Below are positions 49,636-62,700 of a stretch of 64,000 nt of DNA, piece by piece. The notes beneath the pieces are model-generated. The model was given only the letters and a program-made list of their open reading frames with translations, was not told where the DNA came from and did not search any database. Position 1 is the stretch's first letter; each line of letters opens with the position of its first letter. The DNA lies in NCBI GenBank assembly GCA_017506865.1, contig JAFCMP010000002.1, positions 124,001-188,000 of the forward strand, written 5' to 3'. The DNA comes from Tribonema minus. Taxonomy: Eukaryota > Sar > Xanthophyceae > Tribonematales > Tribonemataceae. The position numbers and the translations under genes are program-made.

Positions 49636-50364
49636 TTGACAACACCGAAACAGCTGTCGCCATTGATGTGCCGACATTATGAGGTGATATCGCGCGAAGT
49701 GCAGCCGTTCGTTGCGAATGAGTTCAAGGCGGTCGCTCGAGCGCAAAATTTGCTGTCGTTTTTTGACATCGGAGCAGCATCAGATAAGGTAAGTATTGAG
49801 TATCAGCTATACACCGCAAGCACAAGCCCCAACAGCAAGAAAAATCCCATGCCGGCAGTTCGCGCTGCAAAGGCGTGCAGGCTAGAGCCCATGGCTGGTA
49901 GATGGGAAAAAAAGGGACAAATGTGTCGCGGAGGCAATCGTATGTTGACAATGCAGCAAGCAAAAGCCCACACAGGGCATGTTTGTGAATTAACACACAC
50001 ATCAGACACTGAAAACAAGAGACTAGACGCTGCAGGCGCACTCACGACCCTACAAGCCAATCACATTCGTGCTGATTGCAATGCCGTTCTCAAAGCTCAT
50101 TATGAGATCTGGTACAATCAATGCTGCAATTGCGCTAATGACTCTGCGCCACTGTGTAGTCGTGTGACACTTACTTGTGCTTACGCAAACATACGTAAGC
50201 ACATCCACTGTCTTCACCAGCCATTAAGCATTTGGGGAGCTGGTGTGACCCAGGGAGCAGCTTCAGACAAGGGAATGCTGCCCCCGTCTCCGATGCATCT
50301 GCTAGATGTTGCACTGCCATGGCTGAGCTGTTTGTCACTGAATTCTGCGAATGTCCACAAGTGA
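49636..50364 (+). CDS. Uncharacterised open frame, possible first exon
   Basis: The frame is open for 242 codons. Its first 53 residues (to GAASDK) look protein-like: VQPFVANEFKAVARAQNLLS and FFDIG. They are followed at once by GGTAAGTATTG, a strong donor. If spliced, the coding exon is 49636-49789 and the rest is intron read-through. No family recognised and I could not place a downstream exon. Its start lies 26 bp from the minus-strand start of the hypothetical gene at 48559-49610, giving a possible divergent pair. Confidence 0.35.
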   Translation: MTTPKQLSPLMCRHYEVISREVQPFVANEFKAVARAQNLLSFFDIGAASDKVSIEYQLYTASTSPNSKKNPMPAVRAAKACRLEPMAGRWEKKGQMCRGGNRMLTMQQAKAHTGHVCELTHTSDTENKRLDAAGALTTLQANHIRADCNAVLKAHYEIWYNQCCNCANDSAPLCSRVTLTCAYANIRKHIHCLHQPLSIWGAGVTQGAASDKGMLPPSPMHLLDVALPWLSCLSLNSANVHK

Positions 50365-51074
50365 AGCAGTTCCAAACTCTGGGGGGGGGGGAGGGGGCAG
50401 GTGCGGTTCACGTTATCACCCGTGGCTTGCTGTAGCACTCACTCTTTAACATCACCACAGTGACAGTGGTGAGTCTTGACGCACTACAGCTAGCCAAAAC
50501 AAAGCGTGTCTACAGTGGACACGCAAAATGGAAGTGAAGTGCAAGTCAGGCCACACCAGTCTGCTGCTGACACCGTCACTGATGGCCATCGCCATGTAGA
50601 GCTAAGGCCAAGAAAGCTCATTGCACTGCTGCTGAAGGTGTCATGGGCGCATTGAAGGTGGTGCAGGCGCTGCGTTGTTCTGGTCAGCTTTACTGATGTT
50701 ATTATAGCAAACCTTTCCGCAGATGCTTAGCCAAAGATAGACGTTGCCGGCTGTAGATGCAAATGGAGGTGTTCTGGTGATGAGCATGCTTCAGCAGGCA
50801 CAGCACCAGCGGCAAAGGAGATGTAAACCAACTAGCAAAAGAGCGCAGCATAGATTAAGAAGGTGGGCACTGGCAAGCGCACTGCGCATGCTCACAATGC
50901 CATTGCATTGCATTAAAGTGCTCTTGGCCGCCTGGCATGCCACCGGGTCAAACACAGGGTTTCCGCCCCTCGAGCGAATGTACACAGAAGTACAAGAAGC
51001 GATCGGCAATGCGACTTTCAAGGTGTTCACAAAGGCACACGTAGATTCTGGTTGCAAGTCCATGGACATCCACC

Positions 51075-51250
51075 AACTGGGTTTTTTCGCGCCCTGATCG
51101 AGAATTTATAAGAAGTACAAAGCACTTGACGCAAACTTTTCGATTGCATAGGCAACCCGGTCTCCCTTGGGCCTTTGTTTATAAATACAAGTCCATACGT
51201 ACAAAGCACTTTTTCGCGCCCTAAGCGAGCAATAATAAAAAGTACAAGCA
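51075..51250 (+). mobile_element. Three LINE 3' tails in series
   Basis: 51077-51118 carries TTTTTTCGCGCCCTGATCGAGAATT-type sequence, matching the tail of the 7122-9012 LINE. 51123-51205 matches the 24560-27151 LINE tail (TTTCGATTGCATAGGCAACC). 51208-51247 is again the first tail type, ending AATAATAAAAAGTAC. This order suggests successive insertions at or within tails. Confidence 0.85.
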
Positions 51251-51824
51251 CACTGACTGCCGCACGACTCGAGGCACGTGGAGCAGGCGCCCCAGCAGAC
51301 GAGGTCACTGCACAGGTGCTCGCAGCAAAGCACCCTGAAACTGGCACCCGGCCGGGGTAGTTGATACGCCAATGGAGCAAGTGCGGCCTGGTACGCGACG
51401 CCTGCCTGCACAGCGCAGGGATGGCAGTGCCCGCCGAGCCCGCTGGCAGCGGCAGTCCTGCCTTCGAATCCCAGCATCCCAGGCGCACGATCACAGCAAT
51501 ATGCCCGGGATGCTGCCAGCGCAGGCGGATGGCGCCTGGAAGTGGATGCAATTGCCGGCAACCGACATACTGTCGACCTTGTCCGTTGCAGGGGCGGGCA
51601 AGGCAGGAGGGCTGGGGGACCTATGCTATGATCACCTCTTACTGGCCGCTGGGCCTGGTGCGCCAGTGAAAGCGGCCACCCGCTCCGTGGACAGTGCCCC
51701 GCCAGGGCTACCTGGTGAATCGGAGGTGATGGAACCGGCATTCGCCCATCGCTTGGCCAAGGTGTTCACGATGCTGCATGTTGAGCCTGAACTGCTGCCA
51801 GAGCAACCGCAACGGCTTCTCTGA
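51250..51824 (+). mobile_element. LINE N-terminal RT-region fragment
   Basis: The first frame ends QVLAAKHPETGTRPG followed by a stop. A second frame (51372-51824) has GAGKAGGLGDLCYDHLLLA, resembling the conserved GxAGGxDGLRxxHL element that precedes the fingers of RLE-LINE reverse transcriptases. The fragment lacks the catalytic motifs and is broken by at least one stop and one frame change. Confidence 0.6.
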
Positions 51825-53752
51825 GCCGCGGCCCTCTCAGGCATAGGACAGAAGCGGCGTCCAATTGCCTGCTCCAGTGTCTGGCGCAGGCTCCTCGGGT
51901 CCACAGCGGCACGGCGCGTCAAGGGCAAGATATCGGGGCTGCTGGCCTCCATGTCGCAATTTGGCGAAGGATACCGGTCTGGCGTCGAGCTTGTGGCAGC
52001 ACGAGCTCTGTGGCACCAAGTTATAGCTTGAAAGCGTTGAGTTTGGCGTTTGCGAGCTGATCACAACTGCAACCAGTGGGTGTGGCGCCACATTGATGAC
52101 AGCATCAGGCTGCATGTTGTCCCTTGCACCAACAGAACATCAAGTAATAAATTCCACAGGTCTGTAATATCACAACTAATATGGATTCACGGTGAAGCTG
52201 GGACTGGGTTAGGGTTGGGGTAGGCTAGGTTTAGGCTCTAAGTAGGGTTCGGCCATGCCCGAACTGGACCACTGGCTGCAGTGCCTATTGGTAAGCGCCT
52301 GTGGCAGCTGTCCTGGGGGCGCTGCCATTGCGCACTCAGTGGAGCGCTGACAAACACACGGCATCAGGGCATGTGGTCGTGTGCGTACTGCTCATCAACA
52401 AATGCACAAATGGGTACGTCAGTGAACTCATGAGGAACTCACCATATGCAGCAGACCAAGTGGCGCAACTGGATATTTATGCACAGGGCATGTTTGCAAC
52501 CTTTCGCTTGGGAAGGTTACCACTGGTAGAACCTTGAGCAAAGCAACGCCGCCCCAAACTAGTTTGAAACTACGCCAAGCCGCTTCCCTTCTGCCGTGCT
52601 GCAACATGATGCAATGCAGGCTTGCGCAGACAAGTCGTTAGATCATGCTTTATCCTGTAAGCCTGCGTCACTGGCCTGCATTCGATGTGAGCTTCGTGCG
52701 GCTATCCATACATCAAGTAATTCAATGACTGCCGCGGCAACGATAGTGTTCTAGTCAGAAAGCCACGCAGGTTGAGCGCTGCCATGCTGCTGTGGCAGGT
52801 GAGCCTCTTCACCGAGCCAAGTTATGCGGATCAACAACAGCACAAGTGCAGAGCACCCACGAACGGTGGCGACCAGAGAAAGCACTTCAAGACTGCTGCT
52901 CACTGCATGCATGACACATCCAGAGGTGCGACTTTATTATAATGATGTGCTGGCTGGGTGTGTTTAGCGGGGGAACAGCAGTTCCGCCATCACACACAGA
53001 TGATGGCCATGCGGTGTACTTGGAGGCGTATGCCAACGTCAACCACGCTTTGTAGGGCCAAACGATGGTATGCATGCTAAACTGGCTACGTAGTCAAATG
53101 CCTCTGTGATCACTGCCGATGCCTCTGCATGCACCCACGACTTTGCCCAATACTTTACCTCGAATGCCTACGGCATGACCGCTTTACTCTAACAGCACTT
53201 GGGCAGTACGCGCAGCAGATGCCTGCCTTCGCTGTCACCGACTCACGCTTCGAGTCACGGGTGCTGCTGTCAACTGCAAGCAGAACACTACAACGTCATA
53301 GGACGTGACGTTGGACTGTGTGTGTGACACGTCAGCTCGCGCACGTGCGCGCGGGAGCAGTCTAAAAATGCGCAGTGAGCAGAACAGCTTGGGCCCGAAT
53401 GCCCATCGCCTGCTGCTGCTGCACATGCACTTGGGGAAATGAATGGTAAGAATCTGGTGGGGGGACGTGGCGCTGGTGGGGGGACGTGTCGCTGCACGAG
53501 TCGACGTGGCGTAGCTTCAGCAATCCCCTTGTAACGGTACGATGTGCGTGCAGCGCTGCTGCTGCTGCTGACGCTGCTGCTGCTGCCGCTGCTGCTGCTG
53601 GCTCCGCTGGTGCGCATACACAGTGGTACAAACGCGTGTGTGCCGGTGGCACAGGACCAGCGCGCAAGCCGCTCCTGCAGCATATGCCAAGTAACTGCAA
53701 TGCCGCGGCACTTGTCATGCTGCTGCCGCTGCCTGTGTGCTCACTGACGTTG
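51825..53752. other. Region between LINE fragments and the 3' end of gene X
   Basis: No gene recognised. Includes a TTAGGG-type run near 52208-52250. CTG/CAG trinucleotide tracts at about 53553-53615 probably lie in the 3' region of the unrecognised minus-strand gene. Confidence 0.45.
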
Positions 53753-56700
53753 CTACACGTACACCGGCAGCACATCAGAGATGGCGTTGGCAGGGGCGGC
53801 GATGGCGGCAGCGGCGGCGGCGCCTTGTGGCGCAAAGCAGGCATCGGCCATGGTCAGCAAGTCTTCGGAGTCGAGTTCCTCCGCAAGCTGCGCAAGTAGA
53901 TCCTCATCAACGTCAATGTCATCGCCGTCGAGGCCGAGGCTCACAGTTGAAGTTCTTGCCATGGTGGGGGCGAAGTAATGACCGTTGGACGCGCTGCAGC
54001 TGCCGCTGCTGTGGGAGGCGTCATAGCTGTAACTGCCGCTGCGACTGCCGCTGTAACTGCTGGTGTAACTGTCGCTTTCGGCCCCGCACACGCTGCCGGC
54101 AGCTGAGCCGCGATACGAGCTGTCCGCGCTGGCACGAGATGAGTCCGCTGCAGAGGGAGCGGCGGCATCGTCCTTGCGCCCAAAGATATCCACCTTGAAC
54201 GCACTGTGGTTGCTCGTGCGGTCGTCGTCAACTATTGCGGGTACCGCGCCTGTCGCGGCAGCCGCAAAGGCGTGGTGTGCTGCGCCATCGCCGCTGCCGC
54301 TGATGCGGCCGAGGCCTTCTCGGTGCGCCAGCGCTGGCGGATCGTGCATGTAGGGGAGGTGATGGTCCAAATCACCCGTGTCCGCTGTGGCGTCGAAGCT
54401 GCCGACCCTTGGGTACAGCGCCGCGTAGCCCGGCGGAAGCTGCTGCTGCTGCTGCTGCTGCCAAGTGCCATAAGGCGCAGCAGCGGTGAGCAGCATCGGC
54501 GCTGCAGCCGCCGCCGCGCATGCTGCGCCCGTCCAATTATGCGAGTGGTGGTGGAGATGAACTCTAGCAGTATCCGCGCTGCTGCCACGGCTCAGCGCTG
54601 CCGCTGGTGAGCACTGCTGCTGGCGCTGTGGAGGTTCGAACAAGTCGTCTCCGTTCCCGCTTCGGCCGCTGTGCTCTGCTGCTACCACGAATGCCCGCTG
54701 CTGTTGCTGCTCTCCGAAAGCGCCATCAGGGCGTTGGGCACTGCTGCCATGGTGCACCGCTGCAGCTGACGAGCACTGGTACTCCTGCACCTGCTGCTGC
54801 TGCTGCTGCTGCGGCGGCGGCAGCGAGGGCAGCAGCGGCGGCTGCAGACTCAGGCGCAGCCGCGGCCCTTGCTGCGGCTGCTGCTGCTGCCACCCTTGCA
54901 AAGGCTGCTGCTGCTGCTGCGACGGCGGCGGCGGCAGCGAGAGCAGCTGCGGTGGCGGCAGACTCAGGTGCAGCCGCTGGGGCTGCTGCAGCTGCTGCGA
55001 CACTTGCCACGACTGCTGCTGCTGCTGCTGCGGCGGCGGCGGCGGCAGCACGTCGTCGCTGCCCCGCACAGCCACCGCCGCCAGATTGATGGGCCCGCCC
55101 GTGGGTGCCGCATCAACACCTTCGTCTTCATCAATGGACTCTCCATCTGCCGCCGCCGCTGCTGCCGCAGGCGCGACGCCGCCGCCGCCGCCGCGCCGGT
55201 CGTAGAGCTTGATGTGCATGGCGCGTCCGAGGCTCACGTACATGGGTGCGGGGGGACAGGAGAGGTCGATGGCGTCGACTTGCGCGCGGGGAACGTGCAG
55301 CAGCGTGCAGCGCGTGAAGACGGAGGCCGCGCCGCGCGAGAGGTTGTCCGCCATGACGCGCGCCGTGGCGGCGCAGCGGAAGTGGCTGCGGCAGGGGGAC
55401 GATGGCGGCAGTTGGGGTCAGGGGAAGGATCTTTTTAAAGTCAAAGGTAGGGTTAGGGTTATGATTAGCACCGTTGCGGCGCAGCGGAAGCAGCTGCGGT
55501 GCGGAGACGATGGCGGCAGTTTGAGGCAGGGGTAGGGTGGGTACAGGGTCAAAGTTAAGATTTATAACCTCGGCGCAGCGGCAGTGGCTGCAGCAGGGGG
55601 ACGATGGCGGCGGTTCCGGTTAGGGTAAGATCTTAAAGTCGAAGTTAGGATTTACTTCTCAAAGCAGCGGAAGTGGCTGCGGCTCAAGATGATTGCGGCA
55701 GTCAGGGTCAGGGGTAGGGCTGGTTCATGGTCGAAGATAGGGTTAGGGTTAGGATTAGCGCCGTGGAGGCGCAGCGGAAGTGGCTGCGGCGCGGGAATGG
55801 TGGCGGCAGTTAGGGTTAGGGTTAGGGCTGGTTCGCGGTTGAAGTTGGTCAAATTAGGGTAAGCGCCGTGGCGGCGCAGCAGAAGTGGCTGTGGCGCGGA
55901 GGCGATGGCGGCACTTAGGGATAGGGATAGGTCAGTGCAGGGTTGAATTTAGAGTTCAGGTCTCTTGTGAGCATAGGACATCACTACAGTACCTTTGGAC
56001 AATTCATTGGCAGGCAAGAGTGCACGGGTCGTCCCGCCATGACGCATTTAGAGTCAGGGCTGGGTTTACTGCGGCGGCGCAGCACTGCTGCTTTGGATCC
56101 AAGGTGACTGCGGTTGGGAGACGGAGTCTCCATCTGTTGGTTAAGTGCTGGACATAGAAGCGCAGGGTCAGGGCATGTGAGTGGCCTCGCCGGGATGTAC
56201 GCAGGATGAGGGTCAAGGTGCGCGCAGCGGTGCCACAGTATCACAGTCAGCAAACATGCTCCACTGCTAAGGGCAGGCCTCTGACTGCGGTCCTGCCTTT
56301 TCGGCAGCTATTAAACAGTTCCTGCATGTCAAGATGGCAATGGCTGTGCAGCAGAATAGCCAGCAATTTCAAGGGCTCACACACATTACAGCTTTACACA
56401 GTCAGGACGAGTACGAGTACTTTTGAGGAGTGAGGAGTAGGAGTACTGTCGTTGCGACACTTTCAGACTGTCATACGACATGTAGATTCCTTACAGCTAG
56501 ATGCCAATCATCTGGGCTTTTTCGCGCCCTGGGCGAGAATTAATAAAAAGTACTACTCGTTTTAAGACAAGGAGTAGTACTCTTTTACTCATTTAAATTT
56601 TTCAAAAATGTCGGGAGTAGTACACGAGTACTCGTGCATTTTTCCGACAGGCACCGGGAGTACACCTAAAACGAGTAAGTACTCGAGTACTTGACGAGTA

Positions 56701-59700
56701 CTCGAGGAAAAAGGAGTACTACACGAGTACTTGACGAGTACTTGACGAGTACCTTTTCGACGGTAATGCGCCGAAGAGGCTTCGGCTTTTTTTTCTCGTG
56801 CATTGGGGGGCGCATGGTGCATTGCTGTTGGCATCAAGGTACTGATATTGATGCAAGATCTCTACACTGTACTGGAGATGTCGCGGTGCTGTGCTGATGC
56901 GACCCAGCTTGCAGCACGAGCAATATGCAGCACCGCGGGAACCTTGAGTTCTCCGCTCGCAGAACAATCAGCGAGAGCAGCAGAGCAGGGTGTGGGACAT
57001 CGATCGCACGAGCATCTAATGTAGGCCTTATAAGTTGCTTTCATGAAGCAACTTGGGTTATTGTCTGTCCTGCGAGCGGCTACTTTCCCGGGCCTTCCTT
57101 CGCTGAATGTATCGCAACTGCGCAATAGGGATGCGATATCTCCTGCTGCAGCCCCGGAGCCTGGCGCCTCACATTGCAGTGCTGCTATGTCGAAAACATA
57201 CACTTTAACTTGTGAGGTAGCAGGTTGTCTGAGACAGTCTGACATCAGCTGGCATACCCAGAGCTGATTGTGCAGAGCCTTCCTGATATTGAGGTTATTC
57301 TTTTCAAAAGAGAAAGCATGATACATCAGGTTTATTTCCTCAAACACAGATGCTGTCCATGATCTTGCATCCTTTCGCTGATCAGGCGCACGTTTGGAGG
57401 GCACATGGCAGCGCAGATATCATGGCATTGCACGCATGGATGTTGTGAGGGCTTGTGTATGAAGTCATACATGATTGTGACAATAACATATATGTACTTT
57501 ATTACTGTTTGCTGTAAAGTACTCGTCGCAATTTTAGTACTCGTTTAGTACTTCAAGTACTCGTTGAGTACTCTTGTACTCGTTGAGTACTCCTGGCACT
57601 CGTCAAGTACTCGAGTACTCGTCAAGTACTCGAGTAAGTACTCGTACTGGGGTAAATTTTCATTCTCTGGGGGAGAGTACTCGAGTACTCGTTTAAAAAT
57701 TCAATTTTTCGAGGAGTAGTACTCGAGTACTCGTTTAAAATTTCAATTTTTCGGGGAGTAGTACTCGAGTACTCGTTACTCGTACTCGTCCTGACTGTGC
57801 AGCTTTACTTTCAAACCTAACCCAAACCCTGCAAATATGGCCTGAACAGGTCAGAAGCAGCAGTGCACCCGTAGCAAACTTCGCGCTCTCTGTGTGCATA
57901 ATCACAAATGCCTAACCCGTGACACTCGCCCTACAGAATGGTGAAACACGCAGGGACCTGCAGCAGCACAAGTTTAACCCAAACCCTAACCCTAACCTTG
58001 CTGCATTCATAGTATAGTCTAGGGCTTCTAGGAGTCATATTCCACAGACAGGATGGTAAAACAGGCACTTCACACTCTCTGGGTGTAAAATCACGCCGAC
58101 AACACAGCGTGGTGAAACACACACACGCAGGCAGCTGCAGCAGCACAGGTGCGCCCTGCTGTGTTCACACTTTGCGGGCTTGAAATCAAGCAGAGAGCAT
58201 TGCAGAACACATACACACAGGCACCTGCGCGGCTCAGGTGCGTGTCAAACCTCGCAAACAGCACCGCACGGTGGCATGGTGAAACACGTCTGCGCGCACC
58301 TGCAGCAACACAGGTGCGCCTTGCTGTGAGCATCCTCTGGCAGAATGTCGCGGCCGCCAGCGAGGCGCATGCCGTTGTACGTGCGCGCCAACGCTGCGTA
58401 TTCAAAGTGCCTGTCGGCGCTGGCTAGCATCGCCGCAACCCAGTGCACCTGAGAGCACACATGCGAATACAAAACAAAGGCAAGGCTACATGAGGTGTAC
58501 TTCCAGATGAAGTTGTGCTGAAGTTCAAGGTACAGTACATGTGCCGGTCGGCGCTGGTCAGCATCGCAGCAGTCCAGTGAACTTGAATGCACAGACACAC
58601 ATGCAGGTAAATGGGCATGGGTGGCAGGTTGCCAGAGGTGCCCATACTTCAAGATGAAGGTGTGCCAAATCGCAAGATACTGAATCCTGGTGCCTGCCAG
58701 CATAGCTGCCGCCCAGCAAACCTGATCACGCAGACGCACATACAGAAGAGTAGGCAAGGCCACAGGCTGCGTGCGGTGCTAATATGAAGTCAAGCTGTTG
58801 CACTGCAAGTAAAACTACCTACTGTTGAAGTGATAGGACATGGGTATGTATGCACGCGTTATCACGGCTCAGCCTGGCCATGTGCACCGTGCCAGCTTGC
58901 GGTGATGCTACATACGAGATCATTAAAGATAATGATGTCGACATCTGTGTGCTGGTGTAAAGACCACATGACAAGGCAACGGAGAAAGAAGCAAGTCAAA
59001 CCGGGGGGCTACAGAGGGTGGATCTGAGACTCACGTTGTGCCGCCACGATGGCACTCGCAGCATCCCGGGAGTGTTGCAAAAACTGCGTACCAGGGCCAG
59101 AAGCATCTCCATAGCGCCCTCCTGCGTTGTGTAGGCGCACGGCATTTGGCAAGAAACTCGGTGAAATGAGCACTGGTGCATGATGCCAGCAGAAGTGTGC
59201 AGCGCGTTGCGGCCAAGCCATTGTACAGATTGCCGGCGTGATATCCAATGCCAGCACTGGGTTGTGTCAGCACCAGAGATCACGTGCAGCGGGACAAACA
59301 GCTAGACTTAGGGTAAGCGCTAGCATCAACCATCGAGCTAGCGCTCAGAAGTCAGGCCGTAAGAAGTCCCAGCGCCATTATTGACTGTTGGCGGGACCGC
59401 TGTGTAGGTTTGAGTTGACGCAAGCACATCTGCAGTGTACACCTAGCGCATGTATGCACGTAGACTATGGGTTAGGGTTAGGGCTAGGGTCAACGACGAC
59501 ACACACTTCCCAGAGCACAACAGGGTGCCGCAGTGGCACAAGTGGTTCAATCGAGGCGCTGCCAAGAACGGGGCAACTGCATCAGCAGCAGCGCTCACAT
59601 TAACTTCAAGTACACGCTGCACAGCGCAGACTGCCTGTGGACATGAATTTCATAATGATGAATATATGGCGCCACGCCTCGCTGTATCGAAATGAATTTG

Positions 59701-62700
59701 GAATGATTTGGAGCGTGTTCATCCCACCACCTCGCCTTCATCCACGTGAACTTCAACCCCAGAACCCAAGCCTCCAACACGATTATCAGGCAAACGCGCA
59801 AGTACATGGCGATTCCAGCAGCCCTAGGGCCAGGACGACTTTGCAGAAAGCCAAGGACTACTACTCGTACAGCGTAGGGTTGAGGGGTCGCAACTAACTA
59901 GGGCTTGCGCTGATCACTCCCACACACCTCATCGCAGCACAGCAGCCTGAGGAAAATGATCATGTAGCTCAGGGCCAGCTGCATGAGGCTGGGTCGTGTC
60001 ATGAAGTCACCGCCCAGTCCCTCTGCGAGACGCTCCACGATACGCTGCACGCGCGCACCGGCTTCGCGCGCTGCTGCCAGGCTGCCCAGGAATGGCGTCG
60101 TGTTCACAATGTGCATCACCTGGGTGGGTGGCGGCGGCGGCGAAAGTGGCAGTGCGAGACACGTTTGAATGCCGAGAACAGTATAGTAACCACTCCTAGA
60201 ACATGTGTGTTGCCTGTGCCCGGTGTTCGGTCAGGAGTACGCAAGCGCTTCACGATTCTCAAGCGCAGATTGATTGATATACGGCGCATGACGTGGTGTT
60301 CACAATGTGCATCACCTGGGAGGGGGGCGGCGGAGGCAACAGCGGCAGTGCAAATTATATGGTGCGAAATATACTTCGATGTCGAGGATTGCGATTATTT
60401 GAATATATTCACAATGTGCTTCACCTGGGAGGGCGGCGGCGGCGGCGGAAAAAGAAGAACAGTGGCAGTGCGGGACACGCTTGAGGGTACCTACAGGGGG
60501 AAAACTGATTGAAGTGCGTGTGTGGCGACTGTGCATGGCGGTAGGTCCACAGTATGCAAGTGCTCCGAGCCCTGTGAGTACAGGCGTTGTTGATACATGG
60601 CACAAGTGATCTGAGATGTGCTGCACACCCCAGGCTGGCAGGTCATGGTAAGCCAGCCTATGGCACGAACTGCATTGCCAACGCGCATGACATCATCTCT
60701 GCGTCATGGCCTGATTACACTGGATCTGCACTGGCATCAAGAGAGTCACGGCAATGCCCCCATGTAAGGCTGCCAAGCGAGGAGGTTATGATTAAGCTGG
60801 GCTCAGGCGACGAGGCTGAAAAAAACTGCTGGAACTCGAGAGTACTTGTAAAGTGTGCCACCCCCCCCCCCCCAACCCCACTCCCCAGTCTCCCAGCTTC
60901 ATAAAGCTTGTGTACAGAAAGGTGGAAGAGCAAAGGTGCCGCACCTGCAGCCCGCGGTGGTCGAGACTGAATCCACGGGGAGAGCGCGCGTGCCCCCCTG
61001 CGTCGAAGCGTGAATGAGGCTCTCCGTTCGTGCCGTTCCAGCTTCATAAAGCTTGTGTACAGAAAGGTAGAAGAGTAAAAGGTGCCGCACCTTCAGCCAG
61101 TAGCCTCGCGCACTGTCGCGCGTAACAAACCGCCATCTCTCACCTGCATGACACGGTGGTCGAGGCTGAACACCACAGGCATTGCACGCGTGCCCCCCTG
61201 TGTCGAAGCATGAACGAGGCCCTCCCTTCGAGACGTTTCCGCCACTCCCAGCTCTCGCAGCGCGCGCGATACAGAGGCTGGCTGCGCGACGTTGGGCGCC
61301 TGTGGCAGCGAGCACCGACACGTCACTGTTAAGGGGGTTGTCGCCACCACACTTTGTGAGGCGCGTTAGCGATGGCGTAAGGTGTGACACCGTGGCAAGG
61401 ATATGTGGTAGAGGTGTGTACATGGGGAGTGGCGGTGGGTGACGCTCTGAACCCAGCACTTGTATGTACATACCATCGTGTCCGTTTGAAATTTTGTACA
61501 TGACAAGCAAGTTGTTTTCATGTGATGAATGCATGCATATATGTGCTTGAGGTAATGTGTGCTGCTGAGGGTAGGGTCTGTCAAGCGTGTCGGGCTCATA
61601 CAACGCACCATGAAGACAAGATTAATTAGAACAACTGCTGTGTGTGGTGGCAGGATAACCTATACCGAGGGAGGCGCAAAGCTCTACTTCAAAGTTGAAT
61701 TTTGGTACTGTTCTCACAGCAAGCAGCAGAAGAGATACGCGCCAGTCACAGCGTGACGGCTGTGATGCTGCGTGCGCATGCGCACCACGATCGACACGGC
61801 AGCATTGCGCACAGCTTACCCTACCTGCACAAGATGTACCATAATCCGGAACTCCTGTCTCACGTACAGCTTGCACATTGTAGGCGCGTGTGCCACATTC
61901 CCCGACGCAGACCCCGCTCGCTCTCTCAAGTGCAGCTTCACATTATGCGCGTACCCATCAATTTGTTCATTTGTGCAAGTTCAACTTGAAGTTACCACAA
62001 ACTTCACCTTGGCGTTCCCTGACGCAGACCCTGCTCGCTGCTCCTCCGCTGCCGCTTGCCATCATGCGCGTACCAATCAAATGTTCATTTGCGTAAGTTC
62101 AACTTGAAATTACAACTTCACCTTGGCCTCCTCCGCTGCCGCTTGCGCGGGCAGATCAGGCAGGCCCTCTATGCTGGGGCTAAAAGTGGTGAACAGCATG
62201 CCAGGCGTGCCTTCCCCTATGTCTCGGAATTCATCCGGGTTTGGAGCAATCCTGAGGGAGGCGCGTGTGACATGAGTGACAGAGTGTGACGCTGGGCAAT
62301 GGTCATGTGGCGCATGTATGTATGTATGGGCATGTGGGGCATGTATGTATGGAGCTGTGCAGTGCGATGTTGTTACAACAAAGTGCGTGTGCAACTGCAA
62401 AATTACCGTAAATCACGGGGTATAAGATACCCGTTCCTTAACAACGCCAGCTTTTTGGGCCTCTTAGAAACGGGTTTCTTATACGGCGTATAAGAAAGGG
62501 AGTATCTTATACAGCAAACCTAGTATCTTATATACACAACTGTCAACATGCTATAAGAAACAGGTATCTTATACGGCGTATGTACATGCGCGCATGCGTA
62601 ATGCGTCACCAACGGTGTTGGGGTCTTGAAGTTGAGAGCGCCGGAGGAGGCAGTGAGACTGAGTGAGTGGTATGTAGTGCGGCTGAACAATGAATGCCGC

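Noticed and set aside
54607-55089. Plus-strand poly-Ala frame
   Set aside because: It is the antisense of the Gln-rich CAG tracts of the gene X last exon.
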